64,000 nt of DNA from positions 1,736,001 through 1,800,000 of the forward strand of contig NC_089423.1 of assembly GCF_013426205.1 (NCBI RefSeq), in the 5' to 3' direction. The notes beneath the pieces were generated by a model. The model ran no database searches. It was given only the letters and a program-made list of their open reading frames with translations, and was not told where the DNA came from. This document shows, in pieces, positions 43,677-54,856 of this stretch. Positions within the stretch are counted from its first letter, which is position 1. Each line of letters begins with the position of its first letter. The DNA comes from Metarhizium brunneum. Lineage: Eukaryota; Ascomycota; Sordariomycetes; Hypocreales; Clavicipitaceae. The translations under genes were made by a program, and so were the position numbers.

Positions 43677-44120
43677 TCTGCCAACAATGCAATGCCCAAA
43701 ACAGGGGGTCTGTCAGGAAAGCCAGGCATAATTGAGCTTTGATGGTTCAGGTTCGTCAGCAGTTCAAGGGTTCGTAATTCCATTGCGTAGGGGAGGTTCT
43801 GACGAGCTGTCTCCTGCTTGGGACTTGCGAGGAAGGAGCGGCCCCAGCTCCCATTGTTCGGCAGATTTTCAGGCAGCCAGGCTGCAAACTCGACAATACC
43901 ACAAAATAGGCAGGATATCATGTATCGGGGCCTGAAATCATGTTGTCATCATGTCTCATATTGCTTAAGGAGTCTATCCAATGCTCAAACATTTAAAGCA
44001 ACAAAAGAGGAATCAATGTCATCCCAGAATGGCCTACCTGAGGCCAGAAACAAAAGAGATATCCAAACCGCTAACTCTCGCTTCCTTTCCCTTGTCATCC
44101 TGAACTCCTCACGTGCAAGT
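43677..44120. other. Spacer or possible 5' exons of the neighbouring gene
   Basis: 444 bp. On the minus strand a 97-codon frame (43921-43628) overlaps the start of the uncharacterised gene in another frame and might contain part of an upstream exon. On the plus strand a 136-codon frame (43818-44228) is antisense to the end of the RasGEF gene and is rejected. No firm feature. Confidence 0.4.
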
Positions 44121-47100
44121 TTACTTGGCAAACCATGGAAATTTCTTCTTACTCGGCTCTATTGGTCCAGAAGCGCTGCTCTCCAGTTGCAGACTTCGTT
44201 GATAGATCTCCTTAAAGACACATATTAATACGGCGTACCACGGGCTCGAAAACATCATCTATAAAGCTTACCTCATCATCTGTGGGCATGCGACACCCCA
44301 GGATCAAATCTCGCGCCGTCTCATGCTTGGCCAAAGTGGGGTATGCTGTTCCCTGACTCTTCATGATCGGCAGCAACACCTCTCCCAACACCTCAAATTT
44401 CTTCCAATTAATGCGGTCATCATTTGGTCCAACAAAAGTCTTACTGCCTTCTTCAGCTGACACAAGATCACGCCGATGCAGTGGAATGAACGGTATTCGT
44501 GGCAGCGGGGAGTTTTCCCACGCCAACCTATAAGCAAAATGGCTCTTCTGCGTTCCCATGAGAATGACCAACCGTGCAAACCGTTTCTGTACATCCGCTG
44601 GCACAAGAGCACGAGTTTGTGCCAAGCGATGAATTGCAGTTCCATTGATTCCGGCCAACACGGCGGCTAGGCCGTTGTAGTTGTTGAGCCGCCGCAGTCC
44701 CAGCGCAATGTTCATGAACTTTTCCAGCATTTGTGCCCGATGCTTTGCTTTGTCTCGCAGTAAAATCATATTTGCCACCCATTTGGCGATGTGGTTGAAG
44801 TGATTAATCATTCTGTTCACATTCTGCAAGCTCTTGCACTTGTCCTTCTGTGCTGCTGACAAGCTGACATGCCGGACAAAATCACGGATTCGTATCGAAG
44901 AGAACATTATCCAATCAATACGAGTAAGTTCGTCGGCGAAGTCGTCATCAGAGATGTCCATAAATATGTGATATCGAAATTTATTCATTGGGAGGTGATC
45001 TGACGGCTCCAATAATGTGGCTTCTCTTTCATATTCCTCGTATGAATTGAACTGAACTTGGATGCCCGTCCTGCTACCTCTGTCTGTGGAAGGGTTCTCT
45101 GAGCCTCCCAAACTATCGGATTCGCCGTTAAATTGTAACGCGTGGATTCCCGCAGATAGTTCGTCCATGTCCTTGGACAGAATTTTGCTCGCAATCTCGT
45201 CACTGGAATTGTCCGAATTTGCCCAACCCGTGTCATCATCCTCAATAACGTTAAAATAAAGATTACGTCGCATTTGTTGTGCAGCAATTGCAAATATTGG
45301 CTCTGTCGATAAGTGCTTGATAAAATCTTCGAGATTGCGCCGCGTTGTGGGACGAGCAAAATCCCCAGGATACAGTGACACCCATTTCGCTACAACCTCT
45401 ATAATTCGTAGTTGAGTTGCTGTTCTAGTAAGATAATGCGCCGCTTTATCGTCTCGGGCCTTGTCTAACCGGACGAGGATTGCTGAGAAGAGCTCTCCTG
45501 GTGCAGCAAACTTTCGATATAAACAGAGGAATATATCGGAAAAATTGTTGTCCACTCTTGAAAGTCGGGGGGCCAGTAATCGGTCTACCAATTCGTCAAA
45601 CGTGACGCCTGTAAGCTTCGGTTGCTTTTCGATAATGACATCGTCGTTACGCTGAAGTATAGGAATATCATCTGAGTATCTGCGAGATTCGGAATCGGAT
45701 TCGTCGATATCGAGAAAAGAGTCGGATCCAGATTTGTCAGTACGAAATCCTATGAAGGCGTTAGTTTGCCCTTGTTTTAGAGACTCACTCATAGCAGGAA
45801 AACTGCCGAATCAAAGGTCAGCTTACCTGGTCGGGGACTTCTTGATGCTTGCGTACGGTAGTTTTCGCCGGATTGCTGGTTGGGAAACGTTCGGAGGATG
45901 GAGAAGTCTGAGCTCGCTCTACTGTGCTTGCTGTGCTCACTCAGAGGGCGGCCAGCTGATGGATCGGGTGCTTCCAGGTTGGCTGCGGACTGCGCCCGTC
46001 TCCTCAAAACCGTTTCATTATTCTCGTCTGAGGGCCAGTGGTGAGCGCAAGCGTATTTTTAAACGGCCGCAAGATACAAGGAACCCACCTCGTCTGTGCG
46101 TGACAGCTGCTCGAATCACAGCCTGTAGACATGCCTGAGAAATGTCGGGTCTATCAATCGAAATTTTGTATTGGCCAACACATGACTTGAATAGGTGATA
46201 ATTTGCCAACTCGTCTGCATTTACCTCCCAGTCGTCCTCTGGGCTATCACATTTACATGCTCCAAGCATAGCGGGCAGGCCCGAGTTGGTAAGAGCGGCT
46301 AAGATCACATTACACCATTAGCCCCCCCATACTGTTTTTAAAAACCTATATCACAAGTCATCTTGAGCGAAGCACGGATGTCGCTTACCGACAGTTTGTG
46401 GCAGCTGGCGAATGGACTCTTCCGTCGTAACATCGTACAGGATAAGCGCTGCATCCATTCGCGGAACGATCTGGCCGTTTATTTGTTTTGGCCATTGCAT
46501 TGGCTGGGATGGGTTAAGCTCGAAATGTTCGAGATCCAGCTCGACCAGTGTGACCATGTGGGCAATGGAATCGACTACCTGGCGTGCGCTGGAGGTGTTT
46601 GTCACTGGCGGGCGAGACAGACGTAGTACGCGCTGGACAAAAGTTGACTTGCCTACAGCATCGGCGCCGATAATGGCAATGTTGTAACTCTCCATTGCGG
46701 AAATGGGGTGGTGTGGCTGCGGAGAAGAGCACAGGCATCAGCACATCATCTCCTTTGAGACACCGAAGGCATTCTCTTGACATCTCACACCCAAACTGCA
46801 ACCACCCATCCATCCCTGCGTGCTCCGTGGTTGGAGCCGGGGGCTTCAAAGGGATCAGAGAGCTAAAGTGGGGCAACATTGAAGACAGGACGGAATCTAT
46901 TCTTACCCAGTACTGTGAGGGCCCAATAGTCAAAGATTCTCGACGGGGAGGTGGCCAAGGCTGAGTCTTGTTGTTGTCATCGCTATCGTTGTGTGGCTCG
47001 GCCGGGGTGCCCTCGTCGAACGCCTCACGCTCAGCGTGGGCGGTGTTGGCGGGATCGAAGCGCTGAAAGAAAGGGTCGTCGACGATGGAGACGAAGGAGT

Positions 47101-47419
47101 CGCGGTCACCCGCACCAGCAGTCTCGACGGGGGAGAGAGCACTTGCTGAGCTCGAGATGGCGGTCAGGCCGGTCGAGTTGGAACTTCGAGAGAAGACACT
47201 GCTGCTGGCGATTGTCTGGGTCGAGTCTCGCGTAACGGTTTTGGATTGTCGTCGCTTGCTGCTGCGGCTGGTGTTGGTCGTCGTCGGCGTCGTCGTGGAC
47301 GGGGTCGACCGGGTCGGAGCCGTAGCGTCAGAGGAGCGTTTGGGCAAGGACGCGGGGCTATCGTCAGATGTCCTACGATTCTTCCGACTACTAAAAGTGT
47401 TAGAGCTTTTTGAAGTCAT
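44121..47419 (-). CDS. Ras-like pseudo-GTPase fused to RasGEF_N and RasGEF domains
   Basis: Six exons (47419-46907, 46716-46389, 46298-46089, 46027-45827, 45749-44272, 44210-44121) give 939 residues. Residues 1-170 are Ser/Thr-rich and disordered. A small-GTPase-like domain (about 179-310) keeps the P-loop GADAVGKS (188-195), but where Ras has DTAGQE it reads LELDLEHFEL, and the NKxD site reads CKCD. A Ser/Arg-rich linker follows, then RasGEF_N (about 463-575; FDELVDRLL, YRKFAAPGELF) and the catalytic RasGEF/CDC25 domain (about 684-910; LTRIDWIMFSSIRIRDFVRH, NYNGLAAVLAGING, PLPRIPFIPLH). The last exon adds a short basic tail ending KKKFPWFAK. RasGEFs load Ras-type GTPases with GTP. The fused arrangement is known in filamentous fungi. 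The P-loop may be regulatory rather than catalytic (inference). Confidence 0.9.
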
Positions 47420-48930
47420 CGTATGCAAATGTCGGCTGTCGGTCGCGGCCTATCGGCGCGATGGCGACGAGGTCGGGGACATGAGGTTGGCAAGCAGCCG
47501 CAATGTTGCGAGGCACTGTCGGAAACGATGTGTCTGAAGCTCCCAAGTTTCACAGATACAGGTATCCAGCTCGGGAGTACGGAGCAGATGCGTGTGCCAA
47601 CTGAGGAGTTATTGGACAAGTTGCCGTCCGTGACCATCCGTCGCCCGTTGGGGGAAGACCTCAATAGTCGATGACAGCCACGAACACACTAAGGGCCGGC
47701 CTGGACGAGAGCCACTCACTAATATCCACACCCCTTGGAAGGAGATTCGGCGGTTACGTTGTACTCTGTACGCTGTACGCTGTACGCTGCTCACTGATAA
47801 TGATTCAAATGGAAAACCTGCGAAATTTCTGGTGATGCAGGGAATGATTGATTGGTGGACGGACTGCAAGGTGCAAAGGCACGGGTGCGTAACAAGTACC
47901 CCGTACCTTGATAGGCGAAGCACACGCACAGCGTCAGCGTCAGCTCTGGACAGCTTGGAGCTAGATAAAGCTGGCTGCTGCGTTCGAGGCACAAGATGCT
48001 AACGCCGCAGCACTCCTCCGTAATCCGTGATAACCAAACGGATTGAGCCGATGGGACTGGATGATGCAGCGGGGCATGGCATGCTCCGTCAGATGCCAGA
48101 TACGGGTTCTGCTTTTGCCAAAGTTGTCAACATGAGAAGGTAGGTTGAAGTCTCCAGAGCTTGATTGTTTGTTGGATGAGAGTGGCAATGGGGCCCGGAT
48201 AGGGTCAATGGGCGATTGAGTGCTCTAAAAATGTCCTTTCGCTAGCGACGGTGCGTGCCGTTCCCAAAGAGCCACAGGACCGCGCGTACGAATGGGGCTT
48301 TCGGGGCTTCCGGCTCGGTCTCAATCGTCGTCTCCTCGCCTGGTGGGCTGGCTGGCAGGATAATGATGATGCAGTATGTTGGCTGGGCGGGCAGCTGAGA
48401 AGAGGTGTGCGGTTGAAGAAGGGAGGAAAGCATCTGGCCCGGGCATAGAGTTAGTAGGCAGGCAATGTTGCTGCATCGCCTCATGCAGGGAAATTATCAA
48501 GTGTCAGAATGCGGAAGATCAAGTGCACGTCGCAACTGCCCCAGCAATGGCGCGGCAGTTGCAGTCGTGGCAGACCAACGTTGAACACAAAGGCTTTTTC
48601 AACTAGACAAGCATTCAACCCCCCCAACCAGCATCAACCGCCATACGGCGTGCTCAATGGCCAGTCTTCAATGGCCAATGGTCAACCGTGCGGCTCAATT
48701 TTCGAGAATTGCCTGCATGTGCATGGGCGTGGTGGCCAGAAGCCTTACGCAGGCCTCCTGGCTCGAGGCAACGAGAACAGCAAGGCTGCGAGAGACTGGG
48801 AGATGCCCGCATCACTACCGTTGCTAACCATCAATAAAACGTGTTACGGACCCGTCGAGACGACTCTCGGCGAAAAATAGTGAGTGAAGTTCTTCCCCGT
48901 GCGCATTTTCATCACTTTCGTTGTGGTTTT
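47420..48930. other. RasGEF promoter and spacer
   Basis: 1.5 kb. Three to four copies of a TGTACGC-type heptamer lie at about 47765-47789. The DNA nearest the RasGEF start is GC-rich. Open frames of up to 150 codons on both strands are mutually overlapping shadows. No gene is supported before 48931. Confidence 0.5.
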
Positions 48931-49536
48931 ATGACCATGCTGAGAAAAGGGCAGATTGCTATTGGCGGGCCCCTCGATGTTGGTTCTCAGCAACCTCGGA
49001 TCGTCCAAGTGATGAGTCTCAACGAAAGAATACAATGCTGTAGGCGTAATAAAACACACAGCGGAGCACGGCGCCCGAGTTCGAGGCCCTCTGACCTGGC
49101 TGTCAACGCTTTATTTGTATATCTCCGAGTTGATGCCGAATTTCGCAGTCTGAGCATAAGCACGGATGAGGCAGAAGGTGTATGGAGTTCTTTGTTAAAA
49201 ATTCCTGTTGCCTTCCCCGCCAGCTATAAAAAGATCTTCTACAGAGCCCTTGGGCAGTTTGTGCCCGAGTTCATGCATGAACGAATAGACGTCCGCTCAT
49301 ATGAGCGTGTGGGACTGGCAATTCAATTGCCATCGTTTGGAAGTTCCAAGACTGTTGGCTACACAGGATTCCGCTCATCAGAGCATACAAACCAACAAAA
49401 AGGGCTGTTATTGATAGCAGTCGTCTTGGCTGGCGCCATTTTCCACCATGGATTTCGTCTAGAGAAGTCTCTCAAACTTCACCATCCGGCTGTCTTTGGC
49501 GAGATGAAGAACCATTTCCACCCAGCTCGAGCCTAA
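48931..49536 (+). CDS. Orphan open reading frame, hypothetical protein
   Basis: An intronless frame of 201 codons from the first ATG at 48931; it is open upstream to 48841. I recognise no family. It contains stretches with ordinary globular composition (SDLAVNALFVYLRVDAEFRS, YKKIFYRALGQFVPEF) and one likely hydrophobic helix near the C-terminus (GLLLIAVVLAGAIFHH). A stop-free stretch of about 700 bp is unusual in this AT-richer region, which supports coding or recently coding DNA. Against it: no splice structure, no recognisable homology, and it borders a 3.9 kb empty region. It could be a lineage-specific gene or part of an old mobile element. Confidence 0.4.
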   Translation: MTMLRKGQIAIGGPLDVGSQQPRIVQVMSLNERIQCCRRNKTHSGARRPSSRPSDLAVNALFVYLRVDAEFRSLSISTDEAEGVWSSLLKIPVAFPASYKKIFYRALGQFVPEFMHERIDVRSYERVGLAIQLPSFGSSKTVGYTGFRSSEHTNQQKGLLLIAVVLAGAIFHHGFRLEKSLKLHHPAVFGEMKNHFHPARA

Positions 49537-52500
49537 TAAAAAGTCGGTCTGTGGTGTCATTTCACGTCATGATCCGCATCGATATGGAACATCCCCACGT
49601 CTTGGCCTTCCCGCCAAACTTAACAACCTGACAGCACATGAGCCAACAGCGTCCTTCCATGTCCTCTTGTTAGCTCAGGGTCAGGCCACATGCTGTAATT
49701 CTCCCAATTGACCGAGGACCATCTTGCCTCCTGGTGGAGCTATGGTCTCCAACAATACACAGTCTCTCATAGCCAAGTTTATACTGCAGCATCCTCTATG
49801 ATGGACCTGTCTCGCAGCATCTCGTATATGCGGCTGCCGAGTCTCAACTTGTAATTACCACCACGGCTGTACCTGGTTGTGGCACTCTATACTAAAATGC
49901 GCCACAGTATATTAGTGTTCACTTCTTAGTGGGCAAATATATTCTGCCGCAGACTATAATTATCCATAAACCTGGTAAACAGGTGTAGTGGCCCTATACG
50001 AGCCCTGCTTCTACGGCCCTCCTATTTTTCCATTCTTGAGTTCTGAAACTTTACTAATACATGTATAGGTGATTGTGTCCAATGCCGCGCGCCTCTTCAC
50101 ATAACAAGCCCGGGAAGACTTTATCAAATCGGCAAATTGAGGAGACCGCAACCCCCAAAGACCGTGATATTCCAAGCGTTGACATTCTTACCAAAACCGG
50201 TAACACGAGACCAGTGTAAGAAATACGCGTGCTACAAAAAGAAAAACTAACGCTCGTCTTCGGATTCGAAGTTAGGCCTTGATTCATACCGTTCATGCGC
50301 AACATTATTCACAGTTACCCTATAGTCACGACAAGCCAGCCCATCTACCAATTGGGCCGATAGAGAGCCATCCAAGCCTAGAGACTGCAGATATATGTGA
50401 GGGAGAACTGGCAAGAAACCTCTTCAAGCCATCGATTGCCCATGTTTGCTGAATATTCTGTTATCGTTAGTCAAGAAAGATAGCCATTCACACCGTGAAC
50501 ATAGCTGCGCCCCGTAAGACTTCGGTGTAAGCCAACTTCTACACCCAGCAACAAATGCAGTCTTTCAAAGTGTGCTGGACCAAGGTCCGGCCCAGGAGTT
50601 ATGAAATCAATCAACAATCACTTATAAAGGCATTTATCAAGTCGGAAACCCTGAGCCATCGACGCTGCTGCATGCAATATATACTTATGCAGGATCCACA
50701 GGCTCAACGGCCGAGTAATTCAGGTGCAACTATCTGCCCCTAGCCCCAAAATCTTTGAACCAAATATAACAAGATATCGAAAATGAATGCACACACATTG
50801 CATCTAGGACGCACATCCTATGCCCATATTCACACGAATGGAGCAGAGTGAGATGACTGGAATCATGTATTGGTAGTCCCATTAGCATTGCCATGCCAAA
50901 AGAACAGCTTTATGCTGCTACACGTCAGATTTACTCTTCGCTCATAGTCCCGTTGAACGGCTATATCTGATGGGGCGAAACCCTTACGCATCACCTTTTT
51001 CACAGACATGGACATCTGCTCTCCCAAGTTAGATATCGCATTTCTGCTATATTCCTACGTCTAGGCATGACAAGCTCTGCATGACTCTCGGAGTTGAATT
51101 TGTCACCCGTTTACAATTGGCAATTATATATATAACCTCCTGGTACCATTAGGAAGTACGTGGCGGGCTACAAATACATTGGAATACTTGCCTTCAGCGA
51201 TCGGGAGAGTGTTTAGAGCTCGTTGCATTATGCGATACTTGGGGATCTCGGCGAGGCCAAACAGCATTTCCCCTCCAAGAGGATGCAGTTCTTTTAGTGA
51301 TGTTTGAAACTCATCTGTCTTTCAGATCGTCCTTGCTTTTGCATCCATGAGCCAATAGAAGATCTACACGAACCCCACGAGAATATGTCGCTTGCGCAGC
51401 GGCCGACCCCTCTAATAAGACTCCGTACCAATGTCTGTGCAAAGAATGGACGCAATACAGCTAGCTGTATATGCCGCTCACCAAGACAAGGACAAAAAGC
51501 GAAGGAACATTGCTACTAGTATTCTTCATACTCATGCCGTCTATGAAACACGTCTGAGTCTTTGCTCGGTTGTCGGCGCTCCCCAGGGGTTCTGAGAAGC
51601 AACGAGTAAAGAGTAATCATACTCAGTACGGCCAGAAGCTTTGCTCTCTGCACCGAGCGGAAGGTTTCCTAATTCTGTCCCCCAAGGTTAATCGACGTTG
51701 TCCATAGGCGACACCGTCATCGCCTGCAGTTCTGAGATTCTCAACGTTTGATTTCGAACCCGCCGTCTTGGTTGAGTCAGGTAAACCATGCAGCGCAAGA
51801 GGGTAGATCCTTTTACACCCACCGTTGTCACCGTAATCTACATACACCTGGGACTGGGTCCAATGTACTTAGATGTATGTAGATACATTAATTGAGCCAC
51901 ACCAAAACACTAACTGACCAACAAAAACATGGGGACGGTAGATGTGCCGAGGATGAAGTCTTCTTGTTTTCTTGCGGAGCGTGGTTCGTTCAGGCTCACT
52001 GCAACCTGACGTGTGGTTTTTGTTTTGAAGAGATGGTGCACACGTACGATGCCGCCGATCACCATCGGCACCTGCTGTTTTGCGATCAGTTTAAACCAGT
52101 TTGCTCTGACCAAAGAAAATGATGCTGGTACCCTTCTTTGTCTCCTCTTCTGTAGCAGTGCAGGCTGCGGCAAAGCACCCCCTTCTTGGTGGCTGCATCC
52201 ATCCAATGTGTGTGTGGCAGAAGTACGACCAGACAGGCCCTGTTGTTTTTCACGCTTAAGTGACCAGACCAGTTGACCTTATTCGACTCGCGATGCAGCG
52301 GGTTGCAGAACCGACCAGCCCTAGACCGGGGAGGTAGCTAGTCGACAAGGTCTAGGGTCCGCACCACATGCAGCGACTGGAGAACGGCTGGGACGACCAC
52401 ATGTTGCCGAACCAGTGGGCACTTCTCCGTTTCCCGTGCGTACCAATGGCTCCTGACCACTGCCTAGGTAGTTTAGTGGCTTGGATGAAGGTTCCAGATG

Positions 52501-53428
52501 TCCTCTTGCTACCGCCTCGAAACAAGCCGTTTCCTGGGCACTGGCCTTCAAGACATGGCCTGAGCAAACACATTCTTAGTGCCAAAGCAACTTTGGCCCG
52601 CAGTGGCTGCGTTGCTTATTACCCGCCCCTCTTGGGTTTATTTGTCGAGGACGTCTTGGTGGAGAGAGGAAGAGTGCGAAGGGAGGCAAGGGTTAAGAAG
52701 TAGCCAAACGACGTCCCGCTCGACGTTACGCCCTGCATACAGACAGGATTGGCATGGTCGCCTGATCGCGTGCCATCAGTCCACGCCCACCTGGAACATG
52801 GAGTAACAGACCATTCGCAATGGCCATCTCTAGTTCGGAGTAGACCTCATGCCTGAGACCATGCCATTCTTGGCAGCCATCGGCCCCAGTCTGTGTTTTC
52901 AGTCGACTCAACTGGATCGTGTCGGCCCTGGAGGCGTCCTTGGTGTCCTTCGCCCGCGAGTGGTGCTAATAAGGGCCATGGATTTTACATTGCAACCTTG
53001 GGCCTTTAATACCTTGTACCTCCCGGCTCGGCAGAAAGGATGCACAGTTCTCAGATGGAACATGTCGACAGCGGTCTGGAACTGAACTTTACGACCTGTT
53101 TGTTTCCCTGCAGTTCTGCGTTATTTGTACCAGCCTTGAGTCTATAGCAATATCACCAAGACAGTGCGTAGCTCGAGGTGGCATTTAACTTCAGGTAAAC
53201 CGTAACCTGCAGGGCGGCGACCTCAAGGATCCGGCATCGCAATACCACTCAAAAGGGAAAGACTGAGAGAGTAGTGTTCCTTTCTCGCGTCGATATATAT
53301 CGCTTTAGGAAGAGACGCCTCTAATACTTGACAATATTCGCAGTGTACGCGACTGATTTGCAAACACGGATTTCGAAGTTTTGACATTTATCTTCTATAT
53401 CGAACTCTGATTGTTTTCGTCTTCGGTT
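49537..53428. other. 3.9 kb gene-poor, AT-richer region
   Basis: No gene is supported. Open frames are short (60-110 codons) and scattered on both strands. From about 49700 to 51900 the DNA is richer in A+T than the flanking genes, with TATA- and TAAT-rich pieces (for example 49880-49990). This could be decayed repeat DNA or a long untranslated or regulatory region, but I found no terminal repeats, target-site duplications or transposase motifs. The right end carries a TATATAT element (53289-53301) that may serve the next gene. Confidence 0.5.
53289..53301 (+). promoter_or_regulatory. Palindromic TATA-like element
   Basis: TCGATATATATCG is a 13-base near-perfect palindrome containing TATATAT, about 130-140 bp upstream of the ATG at 53429. 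Position and sequence fit a core promoter element for the downstream gene. Confidence 0.35.
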
Positions 53429-54640
53429 ATGTTCGACCTTCATCCAGGCGTCCAACCCCGGCAACTGCACGGGCTAAACACCAATATGCTGGTCACTATG
53501 GTTTACCCAACCGATCACAGGATAGCTGCGAGGTCGAAATATAATGGAATTAAAAGATATTCGAAAACAAGGCCAAGGCTAATTCAGTCTCAACCTGTCG
53601 ACGCCCAAGAGTTGACGAGAAGACTATTTGTTGTGCTTGCAGAGCAAAAGGCACACTCGGAAAGAAAGCGCCGAACCCGGACTGAGGCTGAACAACTGGC
53701 TGCATCTTCGCCTTCTTCCAAGCAGCATAAGAGCAAGGACATTACACCACCAGCAGGTAAACATGGCGACAAATTGGACTCCTCAGCAACATCAAAGCCT
53801 GAGACAAAGTCAGCACAACAAGTTGAATGGCCACCGAACGACAAGTTATACCGGCCAAGTTCAAAAAAGTCGGACAGCTCAAGCAAAAAAAGTGGTGGAG
53901 AGGAACAAAAGCATTCGCCTAGTTACCATCATGTCCCTCAGGTTGCAGCCTCTCAATTTACCTTGACCACTACGGTTGAACCACGCGCCGAGAAGGGTCC
54001 GGTACATACGTTATCCAAAGTCGCCATGAAATTCCATCTCGATGGCCCGAATGGTAGTCGAGAAATAAGAACAAAAAGCTCTACAGCCCCGCCCTGCGAA
54101 CAAGCTAAGGCGCTGATGAGAGCACAGAGCATGCGGGAGCGACAGTATGAGCGAAATCAAGTCTTTCAACCCTTACCGCCGACTTTCGAAATGGATGCGG
54201 TTTCCCATAATTTATTCAATCGCAACTCATTTCATACTGATTCGAGATCAAGAGAATACCAAGATCAAGTGAAGAATTCCAGAAGAAGGAGCACCGGCAG
54301 CCTCTTAGGGCGGAATGACGCTCCCCCCATAGATATTTTCGAGTTGGCTGGTGCAGTGTTGTCACCCACTAAGCCTGTCACTACTGGGGCTCCAAGTGAA
54401 CACAGAGTCGATTGGACCCAAAGCGACGAGGTGAAGGCTATGAAGGCCATTAACATTCCGCAACAGTCACAACCTAAGTTGCGAAGACTAGAATCCAGGT
54501 GGATTCTACGGTGTCGTTTGGGAGGCTTCGGACGACAGCCCAAAGATAATAAACTGGTATCCCCTACAGATGAAAAGTCGCCTCAAAATCTGTCATCGAA
54601 GTCTCCTATTAGCGTTTTCTTTTCTCGATTTAAACGCTAG
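53429..54640 (+). CDS. Uncharacterised, mostly disordered basic protein
   Basis: A single exon of 403 residues from the first ATG at 53429. The protein is hydrophilic and rich in Ser, Lys, Arg and Gln, with no signal peptide or membrane helix. A possible helical segment is DAQELTRRLFVVLAEQKAHS (about 56-75); a Lys/Ser-rich stretch follows (about 85-165). Short islands that look conserved include PPTFEMDAVSHNLFNRNSF and VDWTQSDEVKAM, and the C-terminus ends SPISVFFSRFKR. I recognise no family; a regulatory or signalling adaptor role would be a guess. The 3' end converges on the HIT zinc-finger gene, 216 bp apart, with a TGATA microsatellite and a 20-bp palindrome in between. Confidence 0.7.
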   Translation: MFDLHPGVQPRQLHGLNTNMLVTMVYPTDHRIAARSKYNGIKRYSKTRPRLIQSQPVDAQELTRRLFVVLAEQKAHSERKRRTRTEAEQLAASSPSSKQHKSKDITPPAGKHGDKLDSSATSKPETKSAQQVEWPPNDKLYRPSSKKSDSSSKKSGGEEQKHSPSYHHVPQVAASQFTLTTTVEPRAEKGPVHTLSKVAMKFHLDGPNGSREIRTKSSTAPPCEQAKALMRAQSMRERQYERNQVFQPLPPTFEMDAVSHNLFNRNSFHTDSRSREYQDQVKNSRRRSTGSLLGRNDAPPIDIFELAGAVLSPTKPVTTGAPSEHRVDWTQSDEVKAMKAINIPQQSQPKLRRLESRWILRCRLGGFGRQPKDNKLVSPTDEKSPQNLSSKSPISVFFSRFKR

Positions 54641-54705
54641 TCCTGCTGTTGATATGAAATACTGGGGAGGAGAGAAGCTACGTACCGTTTTGTACGATGG
54701 TGATG

Positions 54706-54731
54706 TGATATGATATGATATGATATGATAT
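54706..54731. repeat. TGATA pentamer microsatellite
   Basis: About five TGATA units lie in the 3' flank of the gene ending at 54640. Non-coding. Confidence 0.8.
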
Positions 54732-54830
54732 CAACCAGCGCTTCCATGTCCGGAATAGCACTGGCTTGGGACGAGACCACGACAAATATAATGCATACTC
54801 AAATTTTCATCATTTTCTTTTGGGTCGTGT

Positions 54831-54850
54831 AGTTGTCATGCATGACAACT
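54831..54850. repeat. Perfect 20-bp palindrome between converging genes
   Basis: AGTTGTCATGCATGACAACT reads identically on both strands without a central spacer. It ends 7 bp beyond the stop codon of the HIT-finger gene (stop at 54857-54859), within the 216-bp tail-to-tail gap. It could bind a dimeric factor or form a cruciform or RNA stem in both 3' untranslated regions; this is inference. Confidence 0.85.
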
Positions 54851-54856
54851 AACGTC

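Noticed and set aside
43818..44228. A 136-codon plus-strand frame
   Set aside because: It is antisense to the last exon of the RasGEF gene, whose reading KEIYQRSL-type tail is splice-consistent and family-like.
44211..44271. In-frame extension of the RasGEF exon ending RRINMCL
   Set aside because: A consensus GTAAGC donor and TTTAAG acceptor remove it and join DDE to EIYQRSLQLE, restoring a basic family-type tail; the extension is intronic.
49537..53428. A transposon relic in the gene-poor region
   Set aside because: AT-richer composition alone is not enough; no terminal inverted repeats, target duplications or transposase-like frames were found.
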